Shown here: one piece after another, positions 34,036 through 41,976 of the stretch
How the letters are laid out: every line of letters begins with the position of its first letter
Numbering within the stretch: position 1 is the first letter of the stretch
Source: Candidatus Microsaccharimonas sossegonensis
Lineage (GTDB): Bacteria; Patescibacteriota; Saccharimonadia; Saccharimonadales; Saccharimonadaceae
NCBI GenBank assembly: GCA_004100325.1
Contig: SCKX01000001.1
Span: 124,001-188,000, forward strand
Length of the DNA: 64,000 nt
Reading direction: 5' to 3'
Notes under the pieces: model-generated
The model's input: the letters and a program-made list of their open reading frames with translations, nothing else
Told to the model about the DNA's origin: nothing
Databases searched by the model: none
Position numbers and translations under genes: made by a program

Positions 34036-34067
34036 TTATATTTTGTATGACGTCAAGGAGGTGATGA

Positions 34068-34445
34068 TTACTCGACGGTAACGGTCGGATTACTAAAGTC
34101 TAAGACGTCTGGATTAAGCGGATCGCCGTTAAATGCGTCGACCGCTTTTGCATTGGCAGATTGTTTATCATACAGCTTCATAAAGTCATTGACGGTCGTC
34201 TTGTTCACTGGGCCAAAGGAGCTGTAGTCCGTTATCGGATCGGTACGATTCACTTTATCACTCACCGATTGATATCCGGGTCGACTCAGATCGAGCTGCG
34301 ATGCGCCACTTATCTTGTACATGGCAACGCTCAGGGAAACCAGAACCATAGCGACGAGGATAGTTCCCATAATGAGCAAGAGGAAACGGTGTTTATCTAG
34401 GAAAGAAAGCTGTACTTCTGAAGTCGGCGTTGGGTCGTCAGTCAT
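34068..34445 (-). CDS. Bitopic membrane protein (125 aa)
   Basis: Basic cytoplasmic start with SFLDKHRF, one helix (about 22-44), then a soluble outside domain with LSRPGYQSVSDKVNRTDP and a C-terminus ending NPTVTVE. Unknown. Its start overlaps or abuts the stop of the secreted-protein gene upstream (34445), so the two form an operon. Confidence 0.7.
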   Translation of the reverse strand: MTDDPTPTSEVQLSFLDKHRFLLLIMGTILVAMVLVSLSVAMYKISGASQLDLSRPGYQSVSDKVNRTDPITDYSSFGPVNKTTVNDFMKLYDKQSANAKAVDAFNGDPLNPDVLDFSNPTVTVE

Positions 34446-34984
34446 TAATTACTCCCCGTCACTCTTTGAAAGTTAAGCATGAAATCGTTAACTGCTGATC
34501 GATAATCATCAATGTACTTATTCAGGCGTAACACATCATCATGTACCTTCAATCGTTTTGTTCGAGCATCTTCGAGCGCACTATGAAATGCTGCTGGTTC
34601 TTTGCTGCAATCGATATTTATCGTTGTCGAAAGCTGCTGCTCATATAGTTGATAATCAGCTCGAAATGTCGTCAGCGCAGCTTGATAGGCATTTGTCACC
34701 GATACAAGCCCTTTATTATCTAAGCCGTTATTATTTAGTCGGCTGTTGAAACTGTTCATCAGTTTTGTCCCCATAGACTCGTAGATTTGTCCTCGATTTA
34801 CTCGTAGCAATGCATCACTCGCATGAAGCTGGTTGAGCGACCCTTTGATAGAAAGACAGTTCGCCTGAATACGAGATTTTTGATCATCAGAAAGTGTATT
34901 CGCATAGCTTGTTTGCAAAGCAAAGACCGATAACAGCGATGCGGCGATCAAAGCAATGACAACTAATCGGACTGGTATTTTCAT
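34445..34984 (-). CDS. Secreted helical protein (179 aa)
   Basis: Signal peptide (about 1-28, ending SYA) and a mature part that is nearly all helix (KSRIQANCLSIKGSLNQLHA, then long heptad-like stretches), with two cysteines (about 43 and 125). Unknown function. TATAAT (rc of 34993-34998) is 8 nt before the ATG. Paired with the bitopic protein. Confidence 0.72.
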   Translation of the reverse strand: MKIPVRLVVIALIAASLLSVFALQTSYANTLSDDQKSRIQANCLSIKGSLNQLHASDALLRVNRGQIYESMGTKLMNSFNSRLNNNGLDNKGLVSVTNAYQAALTTFRADYQLYEQQLSTTINIDCSKEPAAFHSALEDARTKRLKVHDDVLRLNKYIDDYRSAVNDFMLNFQRVTGSN

Positions 34985-35006
34985 GTCGTCTTATTATAGC
35001 ATCATA

Positions 35007-35810
35007 CTACGTCTTCGTCAGATGTAGACGGTCATCCGTTTGAGTGATAAGCCCTTCTTTCAGAAGCGCTTGTAGGGCTATTTCAAATCTTTTGTCATGA
35101 GGCATGCTTCGACGAAGCTCATCAAAAAAATATTCTTCTTTCGAGAGCGCCTTTAGTATCAGTCCGCGCACCTCACGAACACTACCTTTTAATGGTGCTT
35201 GCTTTTTATAGTGACGGCTTTTATCAATGCGCCCGGCACCGTTTTTTTTCAGATAGGCTCCATAATCCATCAGTCCCCAATACCATTCTCTTGGATGCTC
35301 GGTGTCAATTGTCTGTTCAATAAGCTCTTTTAGTTCTTTATCCGAGACAAGTGCTTGGTCATGAAAAAAATGATGAAAGTAGACAGTTCTAACATTGGTT
35401 TCGATAAACACAACTGGCTGATTGAAGCTATAGACAAGTATCGCGCCAGCTGTATTCGGACCAACGCCCGGGAGACTCAACAACGCATCATACCTATCCG
35501 GAATAACGCCTTGAAAATCTGACACAACTTTCTTGGCAGTAGCATGCAAAAACTTTGCGCGGCGATTATACCCCAGTCCGCTCCATACCGTCAGCACATC
35601 TGATAACGGAGCCTTCGCCACATCTAAAATTGTCGGGAAAGTATGCATGAAAAGCTCAAACTTTGGAATGACTCGGTCAACTTGAGTTTGTTGGAGCATT
35701 AGTTCACTCACAAGAATGTAATACGGGTCGGTGTTATCACGCCATGGCATGTCACGGTATAACTGGAGGGCTTTTTCCCAAATTGCTTCAGTAAATTCCT
35801 GGGCATTCAC
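35007..35810 (-). CDS. mutY: A/G-specific adenine glycosylase-like HhH-GPD protein without Fe-S cluster
   Basis: 267 aa. HhH-GPD fold: SELMLQQTQVDRVIPKFELF (about 32-51), hairpin LPGVGPNTAGAIL (about 110-122), catalytic region VVFIETNVRTVYFHHFF (about 129-145) where the usual Asp is Glu. The family's C-terminal CX6CX2CX5C iron-sulfur loop is absent: after MDYGAYLKKNG the chain continues RIDKSRHYKKQAPLKG, and there is no cysteine in the region. A wHTH-like tail follows in place of the NUDT1-like domain. GTG start 35810, with TATAAT (rc of 35817-35822) exactly 6 nt before it. Removes adenine opposite oxidised guanine if active. Confidence 0.82.
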   Translation of the reverse strand: MNAQEFTEAIWEKALQLYRDMPWRDNTDPYYILVSELMLQQTQVDRVIPKFELFMHTFPTILDVAKAPLSDVLTVWSGLGYNRRAKFLHATAKKVVSDFQGVIPDRYDALLSLPGVGPNTAGAILVYSFNQPVVFIETNVRTVYFHHFFHDQALVSDKELKELIEQTIDTEHPREWYWGLMDYGAYLKKNGAGRIDKSRHYKKQAPLKGSVREVRGLILKALSKEEYFFDELRRSMPHDKRFEIALQALLKEGLITQTDDRLHLTKT

Positions 35811-35816
35811 TCATCT

Positions 35817-35833
35817 ATTATACGGAGTATACT
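35817..35833. promoter_or_regulatory. Back-to-back leaderless promoters of mutY and msrA
   Basis: The mutY -10 (TATAAT, minus, 35817-35822) and the msrA -10 (TATACT, plus, 35828-35833) are separated by 5 nt, and each is 6 nt from its own start codon. Both genes repair oxidative damage, and the shared promoter would make their expression competitive or co-controlled. Confidence 0.6.
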
Positions 35834-35839
35834 AAAAGT

Positions 35840-36367
35840 ATGACTACGTACGTTGTCGCAGGGGGATGTTTTTGGTGCCTAGACGCTGTTTATCGCCGAC
35901 TAAAGGGTGTGTCTAAGGTTGTTAGCGGCTACACCGGCGGAGCATCGATCAATCCTACATACGAAGAGGTATCTACTGGCGAAACAGGTCACGCTGAGGC
36001 AGTAAAGATTACGTTTGACGAATCAATCATTCCGAGCGATGTTATTCTTGACTTATTTTTTCTTATTCATGATCCAACTACCCTAAATCGTCAGGGTGCA
36101 GATGTAGGTACGCAGTACCGTTCGGCGATGTATTACAGTGAAGACACTCAAAGAGCAGCTTTTGAAGCAGCCGCCGAACGCGCTAAAAAACACTGGATTG
36201 ATCCGCTCACCACAGAAGTCAACAAATTAGGTGTGTTTTATCCTGCAGAAGCCTACCACCAAGATTATTTCAACAAACATCCAGGCAGTGGCTATTGCTC
36301 TATTGTCATTGCACCAAAAATAGTCAAAGCTCGCTCTGCGTATACAACATGGTTTAAAACAGCATGA
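35840..36367 (+). CDS. msrA: Peptide methionine sulfoxide reductase A
   Basis: 175 aa. Active-site GGCFWCLDAVY (about 8-18), then GYTGG, YEEVSTGETGHAEAV and the C-terminal EAYHQDYF. Reduces the S-epimer of methionine sulfoxide. The C-terminal resolving cysteine region GYCSIVIAPK is present. Starts 6 nt after a -10 box; divergent from mutY. Confidence 0.97.
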   Translation: MTTYVVAGGCFWCLDAVYRRLKGVSKVVSGYTGGASINPTYEEVSTGETGHAEAVKITFDESIIPSDVILDLFFLIHDPTTLNRQGADVGTQYRSAMYYSEDTQRAAFEAAAERAKKHWIDPLTTEVNKLGVFYPAEAYHQDYFNKHPGSGYCSIVIAPKIVKARSAYTTWFKTA

Positions 36368-36412
36368 TCCTTTAGGTCGCAATAATTCAAAACGGAAACG
36401 AAAGGAGTTTTT

Positions 36413-37048
36413 ATGAAATTAACGAATTATGAACACGCTTGTTTTGCTGTTGAAAAAGATAGAAAAGTGATCGTTATTGACCCAGGGTCACTCACGACCG
36501 ATTTCGTAGTTTCCCATAACATCGTAGCAATTATTATGACACACGCACATAGTGATCACCTTGATACTGACCTTATTTCAGAAATCATCAACAAAAATCC
36601 GCACGCCGTGATTATTGGCACAGAAGAAGTGACCACAAAACTGAATATATACGAAACGCGTACGGTTCATGGTGGCGATGGGTTTGCCATTGAGGGCTTT
36701 GATCTCGACTTCTATGGCAATACCCATGCACGGATCCATAAGGATCTGCCAAAAAATCAAAACGTCGGCGTGCTGATTGAAGACCGCGTCTACTTCCCAG
36801 GTGATTCATTTACAATGCCCGGAAAAGACGTTGAGATTCTTGCGCTTCCTGTTGCAGGACCTTGGATGAAAGCTGAGGAAGCAATAGATTTCATGATAGC
36901 AGTCGGTGCACGATTTACTTTTCCAACTCACGACACCATTCTGAGCACAAGTGGTAAAACTATTGCCGACAACACGATAGGTGGTTTTTCAGAAGTTGCT
37001 GGAACTGATTATCGACGTATTGACGGTGAGACAATTGAAATAGACTAA
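36413..37048 (+). CDS. MBL-fold metal-dependent hydrolase (UPF0173-like)
   Basis: 211 aa. The metal-binding motif THAHSDHLD (about 43-51), a later His in GNTHARIH (about 103), VYFPGDSF (about 124-131) and FPTHD (about 171-175). Short, single-domain beta-lactamase fold of the type called UPF0173 / YtkL. Substrate unknown. SD AAAGGAG 6 nt before ATG; possibly the same transcript as msrA (45-nt gap). Confidence 0.88.
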   Translation: MKLTNYEHACFAVEKDRKVIVIDPGSLTTDFVVSHNIVAIIMTHAHSDHLDTDLISEIINKNPHAVIIGTEEVTTKLNIYETRTVHGGDGFAIEGFDLDFYGNTHARIHKDLPKNQNVGVLIEDRVYFPGDSFTMPGKDVEILALPVAGPWMKAEEAIDFMIAVGARFTFPTHDTILSTSGKTIADNTIGGFSEVAGTDYRRIDGETIEID

Positions 37049-37056
37049 CGTGTATT

Positions 37057-37575
37057 TTATTGCCCCAAAAGAGTGTTAATTTGGCTTTGGTTGCCACTCA
37101 TGAGCCCACCCAGTCCAGGGATGCCACCGCTCTGTAGTGATGACGTTAATTGGACAATTCCGATAATAAAAAGGGTGCCGCTTACGACAATAACCACCCC
37201 AAGAATTACCGTAAACCACAAGATTGTTCGATCAGCAAACTTTTTATATTCATCAAATTGTAATGTCAGCCTCCCCTCTTTATCCCGAAAAGTACCGGTC
37301 ATAATGACAATCATGTCTGTCAGTGTCCACAGACCAAGTCCGCCAAAAGTGATAAGCTTCAAAATACCCGAACCGTACAGCCCCATGTACATGCGGTCTA
37401 CACCGAAAGTTCCCCACATAAAGCTAAAAAAAAATAAAATCAAGAAGTGCCGCTGACGCGGAATCTTTTTTGTGTGTATCTCTCCATTAGTCTGTACGGC
37501 GCGTGCGACCACAGGTTCGCCTGTAGTCGGGACGATTTCAACCGAGGTTTCCGAAGGAGTTTCTTGCGCTTGCAT
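37057..37575 (-). CDS. TM2-domain membrane protein
   Basis: 172 aa. The TM2 domain (about 50-115) shows FFFSFMWGTFGVDRMYMGLY, then GGLGLWTLTDMIVIMTG with the DR(F)Y-like and D motifs. A further helix (about 118-142) and a Gly/Ser-rich tail follow. The frame reaches 37611, but TACAAT (rc of 37583-37588) is 7 nt before ATG 37575, which is taken as the leaderless start. Function of TM2 proteins is largely unknown. Confidence 0.85.
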   Translation of the reverse strand: MQAQETPSETSVEIVPTTGEPVVARAVQTNGEIHTKKIPRQRHFLILFFFSFMWGTFGVDRMYMGLYGSGILKLITFGGLGLWTLTDMIVIMTGTFRDKEGRLTLQFDEYKKFADRTILWFTVILGVVIVVSGTLFIIGIVQLTSSLQSGGIPGLGGLMSGNQSQINTLLGQ

Positions 37576-37624
37576 ACCGCTTATTGTAACTCTCGAAAGA
37601 GCTGTCAGCAATGAATTGCTTATG

Positions 37625-38938
37625 CTAAGGAGTCAAACGGTTAATGTCGCGTGGGAATAACGAGGCTTCTTTCACATTATTTAGACCGATAATCTTTTGT
37701 GTTAGTCGCTCAAGTCCCATACCAAAGCCACCGTGTGTCGGTAAGCCATATTTAAAGGCTTGTAGATAGTATCTAAAACCATCAGCTTCTGGATCGCCGC
37801 CCGCGATTGTTTTCAACTGCTCAACAAGAACATCATAGCGGTTTTCGCGCATGCTAATAGTTGCAATTTCAACCCCTCTAAAGATAAGGTCGGCGCGTTC
37901 GGCAAATTCAGGATTTTCAATCGACTTTCGATGATAAAACTTCATTTCACTGCTTGGCCACTGCGTCACGAAGACTGCTTCACTGCCAAGGTTCTTTTTA
38001 GCGTATTCCGTCACCCATTTTTCTTCGTCGGGTCGCATATCTTTTTCGCCTCGGCTATTTTCACCTGTTGCCTTGCTATATAGATCATGAATTTCTTCCA
38101 GGGCGAGTTGTGGAATCTCACCAGCAAGTACAATCGGTTGCGCATTCCAGCTTTTTAGTTCTGCTTCAAGATTCGTCCATACATCAGTAGCAACCGCCTT
38201 TAATAGACCGCCAACCATTAATAACAGTCCTTGGAAGTCCGTAAAGCCCATCTCGGCATCAATCGTGAGGTATTCGGTCATATGACGTGTCGTCGCTGAA
38301 GGCTCGGCACGATAGGTGGAGCCAATTTCGTAGGAACGCTCAAAAACGCCGACCATAATTTGCTTATAGAACTGCGCACTTTGCGCCAAGGTCGCTTCGT
38401 GACCGAAGTAATCAAGTGTAAACACTTCCGCACCACCTTCGCTTGCGCCTGGCAGCAATTTTGGTGAGTTAAATTCAATAAATTCATGTTGGTGGAAATA
38501 CTGGCGAGCAGCTTCTTTGACACTTGCTTGAATTTTAAAAACGTTTGCTTCCCGCATATTACGAAGCCCAATAACACGGTTTTCAAACAATGTCTCGAGG
38601 TTTTCAGATTTATGATCAAGCGGTTTATCGATTTCGATAGGAGATTCCGCAGTCACTGGTACCAACACTTCAACCGTCACATCATGAAGTTCCGCACCAC
38701 CAGGTGCACGCTCATCAGCTGTCACCACTCCAGTCAAAGCAAGCACCGTACCGATTTGCATGCCCCGAAGCTTTTCTACTTCGTCTTTATTGTCTATCAG
38801 GTTTTGGGCAGTACCAGACCGATCACGCAGGGTAATAAAATTAAGGCCACCAAGTAGGCGTTTTTTATGAAGCCAGCCTTTGATGGTAACTGTCTCGCCA
38901 ATATGGGCGCTCAGTTCTTTAGTAAGTGTACGAGTCAT
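37625..38938 (-). CDS. aspS: Aspartyl-tRNA synthetase, archaeal/eukaryotic type
   Basis: 437 aa, the short form without the bacterial GAD insertion (bacterial AspRS is near 590 aa). N-terminal OB-fold with VTIKGWLHKKRLLGGLNFITLRDRSG, motif 2 around YEIGSTYRAEPSATTRHMTEY, motif 3 GFGMGLERLTQKI. The archaeal type is often non-discriminating, charging both tRNA-Asp and tRNA-Asn with aspartate for repair by GatCAB; that cannot be decided here. TATAGT (rc of 38946-38951) lies 7 nt before the ATG. Confidence 0.95.
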   Translation of the reverse strand: MTRTLTKELSAHIGETVTIKGWLHKKRLLGGLNFITLRDRSGTAQNLIDNKDEVEKLRGMQIGTVLALTGVVTADERAPGGAELHDVTVEVLVPVTAESPIEIDKPLDHKSENLETLFENRVIGLRNMREANVFKIQASVKEAARQYFHQHEFIEFNSPKLLPGASEGGAEVFTLDYFGHEATLAQSAQFYKQIMVGVFERSYEIGSTYRAEPSATTRHMTEYLTIDAEMGFTDFQGLLLMVGGLLKAVATDVWTNLEAELKSWNAQPIVLAGEIPQLALEEIHDLYSKATGENSRGEKDMRPDEEKWVTEYAKKNLGSEAVFVTQWPSSEMKFYHRKSIENPEFAERADLIFRGVEIATISMRENRYDVLVEQLKTIAGGDPEADGFRYYLQAFKYGLPTHGGFGMGLERLTQKIIGLNNVKEASLFPRDINRLTP

Positions 38939-38991
38939 GAGTAGTACTATACCACTCTGACCTCTATAAGACCAGTCAAAGATGGACCAGA

Positions 38992-40008
38992 CTATACGTC
39001 GACGTGATATGAGGGCGTATTGTTGCTGTGAGCGATTTTCTCTGCGACCACGCGAAGATTCTCGTGAGTATCGTTCTCATCAACAATTTTGCGTCCAATC
39101 AGCTTTTCAATGACATCCTCCAGCGTTAACAGTCCGACGGTTTCACGCATCTCGTTAATGACGATGAATAAATGATGTCGAGACTCAAGAAAAGCCGCGA
39201 GCGCACGCTCGAGCGTATCATCGTGCCTAATATAAAAAACCTTTGCTTCCATCGCTTTTTCAGCAGTCACAGATTTTTTAATATCGAGTGATAACAAGTC
39301 ATTACTATAAAGAACTCCCACGACATGATCGATGTCCTCCGCAATCACTGGCAGACGACTGTGACCAAGTTCATGAATCTCGCTCAGTACAAGCGGACCA
39401 AGGAATTCAGACTTTTTGATGGTTTTCATCATGCTTTTTGGTGTCATGATACTTTCTACAGTATGCTCGGCAAAAGACAATCCACTCACTACCAGCTTTT
39501 TTTCGTCATCACTCAGTACATTGCCTGACTGTTCAATTAGTCGTTGCAGTTCCTGTCGTGAGTCAAAACGGTGATACGGCTCAACATATGGAATCGAGAC
39601 AGCGCGAACAACGTTGAAAAAAGGCTTTAGTCTTTCAACGATATCAAGATACGGCGTTTCATACCTATTATAGATGCGCTGCGAAAGTCGATTGATTGGA
39701 CCCTGGTGGGCAACCGTCGGGTATAAAAGTGTTCCCGCAATTGCAATAATGATACCCAGCGCCCATCCAAAGGTCAGAATTGAAAACACAATATATCCGA
39801 CTAATATTACAGCTAGTTTGGTTGCAATTGCTCCATACACATAAGGAAGTAAGGTTTCACGACGATGCTGCCACTTGGCTTCATGGCTGGTGTGAGAGCG
39901 CCGTTGCAGCTCGAATTGACTCACTAAGTATGGTGTAGGATGTAATCCGGCAACGATTACCAATGTACAAAATAAGAGGATGGTCACAATCAGTAAAAAA
40001 GCAAACAT
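38992..40008 (-). CDS. CBS-pair membrane protein (CNNM/HlyC-like)
   Basis: 338 aa. An N-terminal membrane part with helices at about 1-22 and 60-100, a linker, then a CBS pair (about 190-320) beginning with VESIMTPKSMMKTI and containing LGHSRLPVIAEDIDHVVGVLY and ESRHHLFIVINEM. The membrane part is shorter than a full DUF21 domain. CNNM-type proteins are linked to Mg/Co homeostasis; that role is inferred. TACAAT is 9 nt before ATG 40008; the frame extends upstream to 40041. Confidence 0.8.
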   Translation of the reverse strand: MFAFLLIVTILLFCTLVIVAGLHPTPYLVSQFELQRRSHTSHEAKWQHRRETLLPYVYGAIATKLAVILVGYIVFSILTFGWALGIIIAIAGTLLYPTVAHQGPINRLSQRIYNRYETPYLDIVERLKPFFNVVRAVSIPYVEPYHRFDSRQELQRLIEQSGNVLSDDEKKLVVSGLSFAEHTVESIMTPKSMMKTIKKSEFLGPLVLSEIHELGHSRLPVIAEDIDHVVGVLYSNDLLSLDIKKSVTAEKAMEAKVFYIRHDDTLERALAAFLESRHHLFIVINEMRETVGLLTLEDVIEKLIGRKIVDENDTHENLRVVAEKIAHSNNTPSYHVDV

Positions 40009-40046
40009 TATATCATTATTGTACAGTACCCGAGATACCAAATATT

Positions 40047-40085
40047 AAAAACACCCCGGTGCCTTGGGGTGTTTTCTTTTTTTCG
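40047..40085. terminator. Bidirectional terminator
   Basis: Stem AAAACACCCC/GGGGTGTTTT (40048-40057 with 40066-40075). T-runs on both strands; the minus-strand side closes the small unit at 40091-40308. Confidence 0.75.
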
Positions 40086-40090
40086 ATTCT

Positions 40091-40207
40091 TTAGGAACGA
40101 GAATCGACTAGTGAGCGATAAATATTCGCCAATCGGCGGGCACCACATCCACTGCGATCTTTTTGCGCCGAGTCGGCACAAATTCGATTGCTATAGGCAT
40201 GTGACAA
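40091..40207 (-). CDS. Candidate small protein (38 aa) in its own transcription unit
   Basis: TTG start at 40207 with AAGGAG 5 nt before it (40213-40218). The product starts SHAYSNRICADSAQKDR and is basic, with two cysteines. Upstream lies TTGACT (40303-40308), a 17-nt spacer and TAGCAT (40280-40285); downstream is a rho-independent terminator. A second frame in the same RNA (40108-40200, ATG start, 30 aa) competes. The unit could equally be a small RNA. Not recognised. Confidence 0.35.
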   Translation of the reverse strand: MSHAYSNRICADSAQKDRSGCGARRLANIYRSLVDSRS

Positions 40208-40279
40208 TTCTACTCCTTGTACTATGTACAGCTCCACGCGCTCCGACCTTTATTAAGTTTGGCGTGAAACACATCACTT

Positions 40280-40308
40280 ATGCTACCGATTCTTTGGCAA
40301 TAAGTCAA
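40280..40308 (-). promoter_or_regulatory. Promoter of the small 40.1-40.3 kb unit
   Basis: TTGACT-N17-TAGCAT on the minus strand; no known gene follows within the unit, so it supports a small mRNA or RNA of about 200 nt. The rest of the 40.31-40.48 kb gap shows only AT-rich sequence. Confidence 0.45.
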
Positions 40309-40482
40309 CAATGCGTTCGTCATTACGCTATTGTTTTTATCTTATGACACCTTAAAAATGAGCACAAGCACTTTTTTAATTTTTCGCCAAAAAACGTACA
40401 TTTTACTACACTTTACCTTGGCTTGTTGTCACTTTTGCCTTTTTTACAGGCATTCTTTTAAAGTGAAGACCATTTTTGAATA

Positions 40483-41976
40483 TTACGGCGATATATTGAT
40501 TGGCGGACTATAGCTGATTTTATATTCATATACAGACAGATTTGGTGAAAAAGTACGCGAAGCGATCCGCTGATAATTCGTATCATAATAATTTTTTAAT
40601 TTCGTATTGTAACCTTGGTCATAACTAAGCATTAAAAAGGCGTGTTGATATGAACTCACATTATCCTTGGTCTCTTGTGCCACCTTCGACGGGTCATAGG
40701 CTGGAACAGATCCAGATTCGAAACGATTCCATATTGGCTGGGTCGTCAGTTTTGCATCACCTTTGTAATAATACTCCACCGGATAAATGGTAAACGGTGC
40801 TGCAACGACAACAACGTCACGTGCACTCGCATTAACATTTATATATTGGACGGCTTCTTTGTAATTTTCTTTCACTGGTGTGTTTGGACTTATTACCTGG
40901 ACTGCGAAAAGAACACCAATGACCGTTACTAAGGTAATCCCTACTGTTCGGGCGATCCATTTGCGATACCGCGTTAACAACCAAGCAATAAATATAAACA
41001 AGGTTGGCAGCGCGACAATCAAGTAGCGACTCAGGAAGAATGGTTTGATCGTAATGCTTATCAAAAATGCAGACAACACTGGCAACGTCGCTAGCAGGAC
41101 GAACGGCGTCATCGACAGCGGAATTTCTCTTTTACTACGCTGCAAGGCAAAGAATGCCAACAAGACACCGATCGGCCATAATGAAATAATGACTGTATTC
41201 ACTGCTGGAACTTGGAAGCCAAACACGAACTGTGCATACGTATCAAACAAATCACCGGCAGATGGCTCTGGTAATGTTGGTCGGGTGTTACTGGCAAAGC
41301 CAAGCGAAAAAACATACAACAGCCAAGGCAGTAGTGACATACCCGCAATCGTTCCTCCAATAATAGTGTTTCGAATCACATGACCACCAGAAAGTCTCTT
41401 ACGCAGCAGGATGATTGAAACAAATTCTGAAAACAATACCAGTATAAAGAAGTAGTGCGTATACAGCCCTAAAATCGCTGTCACGGTCCAGAGTATCCAC
41501 CGCCCCGATCCCTCTTGTTTCACTATTCTGACGAAGAAGTACATATTAAGTACGGTCATAAATGCCAGCATCGTGTACATACGAGCTTCCGAGCCATACC
41601 AGTTCATAAATGGTGATATGGTGACAAGCAAGGCTGCAAAAAGCCCGATGCGACGGCTTCCCAGTGCGTAGTTTGCGAGGACATACGTCATAATAATCGT
41701 CCCCACGAAGAAAACAAGCGACAGCATACGCGCAATATAAATATCTTGTCCAAACAGTAACTGCCAGTAATGCAGTAAAGTATGATATCCAGGGACATGC
41801 ACATCCTGAGCTACCAAGTTCAGCAAACCGGGAATGTCACGCTGTGTCTGGAAAAGACTTTGTGCTTCGTCCAGTCGCAAGCTGGTATTTCCAAAAACCG
41901 TCAAACCAAAAAAAACCGCAAACGCAACCATCAAAAAAAGAAGCCCAAACACACCCACTGTGCGCCATCGGCTCAT
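40483..41976 (-). CDS. GT-C family (GT39/ArnT-like) glycosyltransferase
   Basis: 497 aa, about 11-13 membrane helices. The first extracytoplasmic loop has the acidic pair of GT-C enzymes in RLDEAQSLF (about 34-42), then DVHVPGYHTLLHYW and GSEARMYTML. It should use a polyprenyl-phosphate sugar on the outer face. The C-terminal 120 residues form a soluble outside domain. Last gene of the exopolysaccharide operon; start overlaps the BcsA-like stop (ATGA). Confidence 0.85.
   Translation of the reverse strand: MSRWRTVGVFGLLFLMVAFAVFFGLTVFGNTSLRLDEAQSLFQTQRDIPGLLNLVAQDVHVPGYHTLLHYWQLLFGQDIYIARMLSLVFFVGTIIMTYVLANYALGSRRIGLFAALLVTISPFMNWYGSEARMYTMLAFMTVLNMYFFVRIVKQEGSGRWILWTVTAILGLYTHYFFILVLFSEFVSIILLRKRLSGGHVIRNTIIGGTIAGMSLLPWLLYVFSLGFASNTRPTLPEPSAGDLFDTYAQFVFGFQVPAVNTVIISLWPIGVLLAFFALQRSKREIPLSMTPFVLLATLPVLSAFLISITIKPFFLSRYLIVALPTLFIFIAWLLTRYRKWIARTVGITLVTVIGVLFAVQVISPNTPVKENYKEAVQYINVNASARDVVVVAAPFTIYPVEYYYKGDAKLTTQPIWNRFESGSVPAYDPSKVAQETKDNVSSYQHAFLMLSYDQGYNTKLKNYYDTNYQRIASRTFSPNLSVYEYKISYSPPINISP

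Noticed and set aside
40050-40310. tmRNA, RNase P RNA or SRP RNA in the 40.1-40.3 kb gap
   Set aside because: None of the conserved cores of these RNAs could be found on either strand.
40069-40347. 92-codon plus-strand frame after the 40-kb hairpin
   Set aside because: Begins inside the terminator T-run and has no promoter; the minus-strand unit has better signals.
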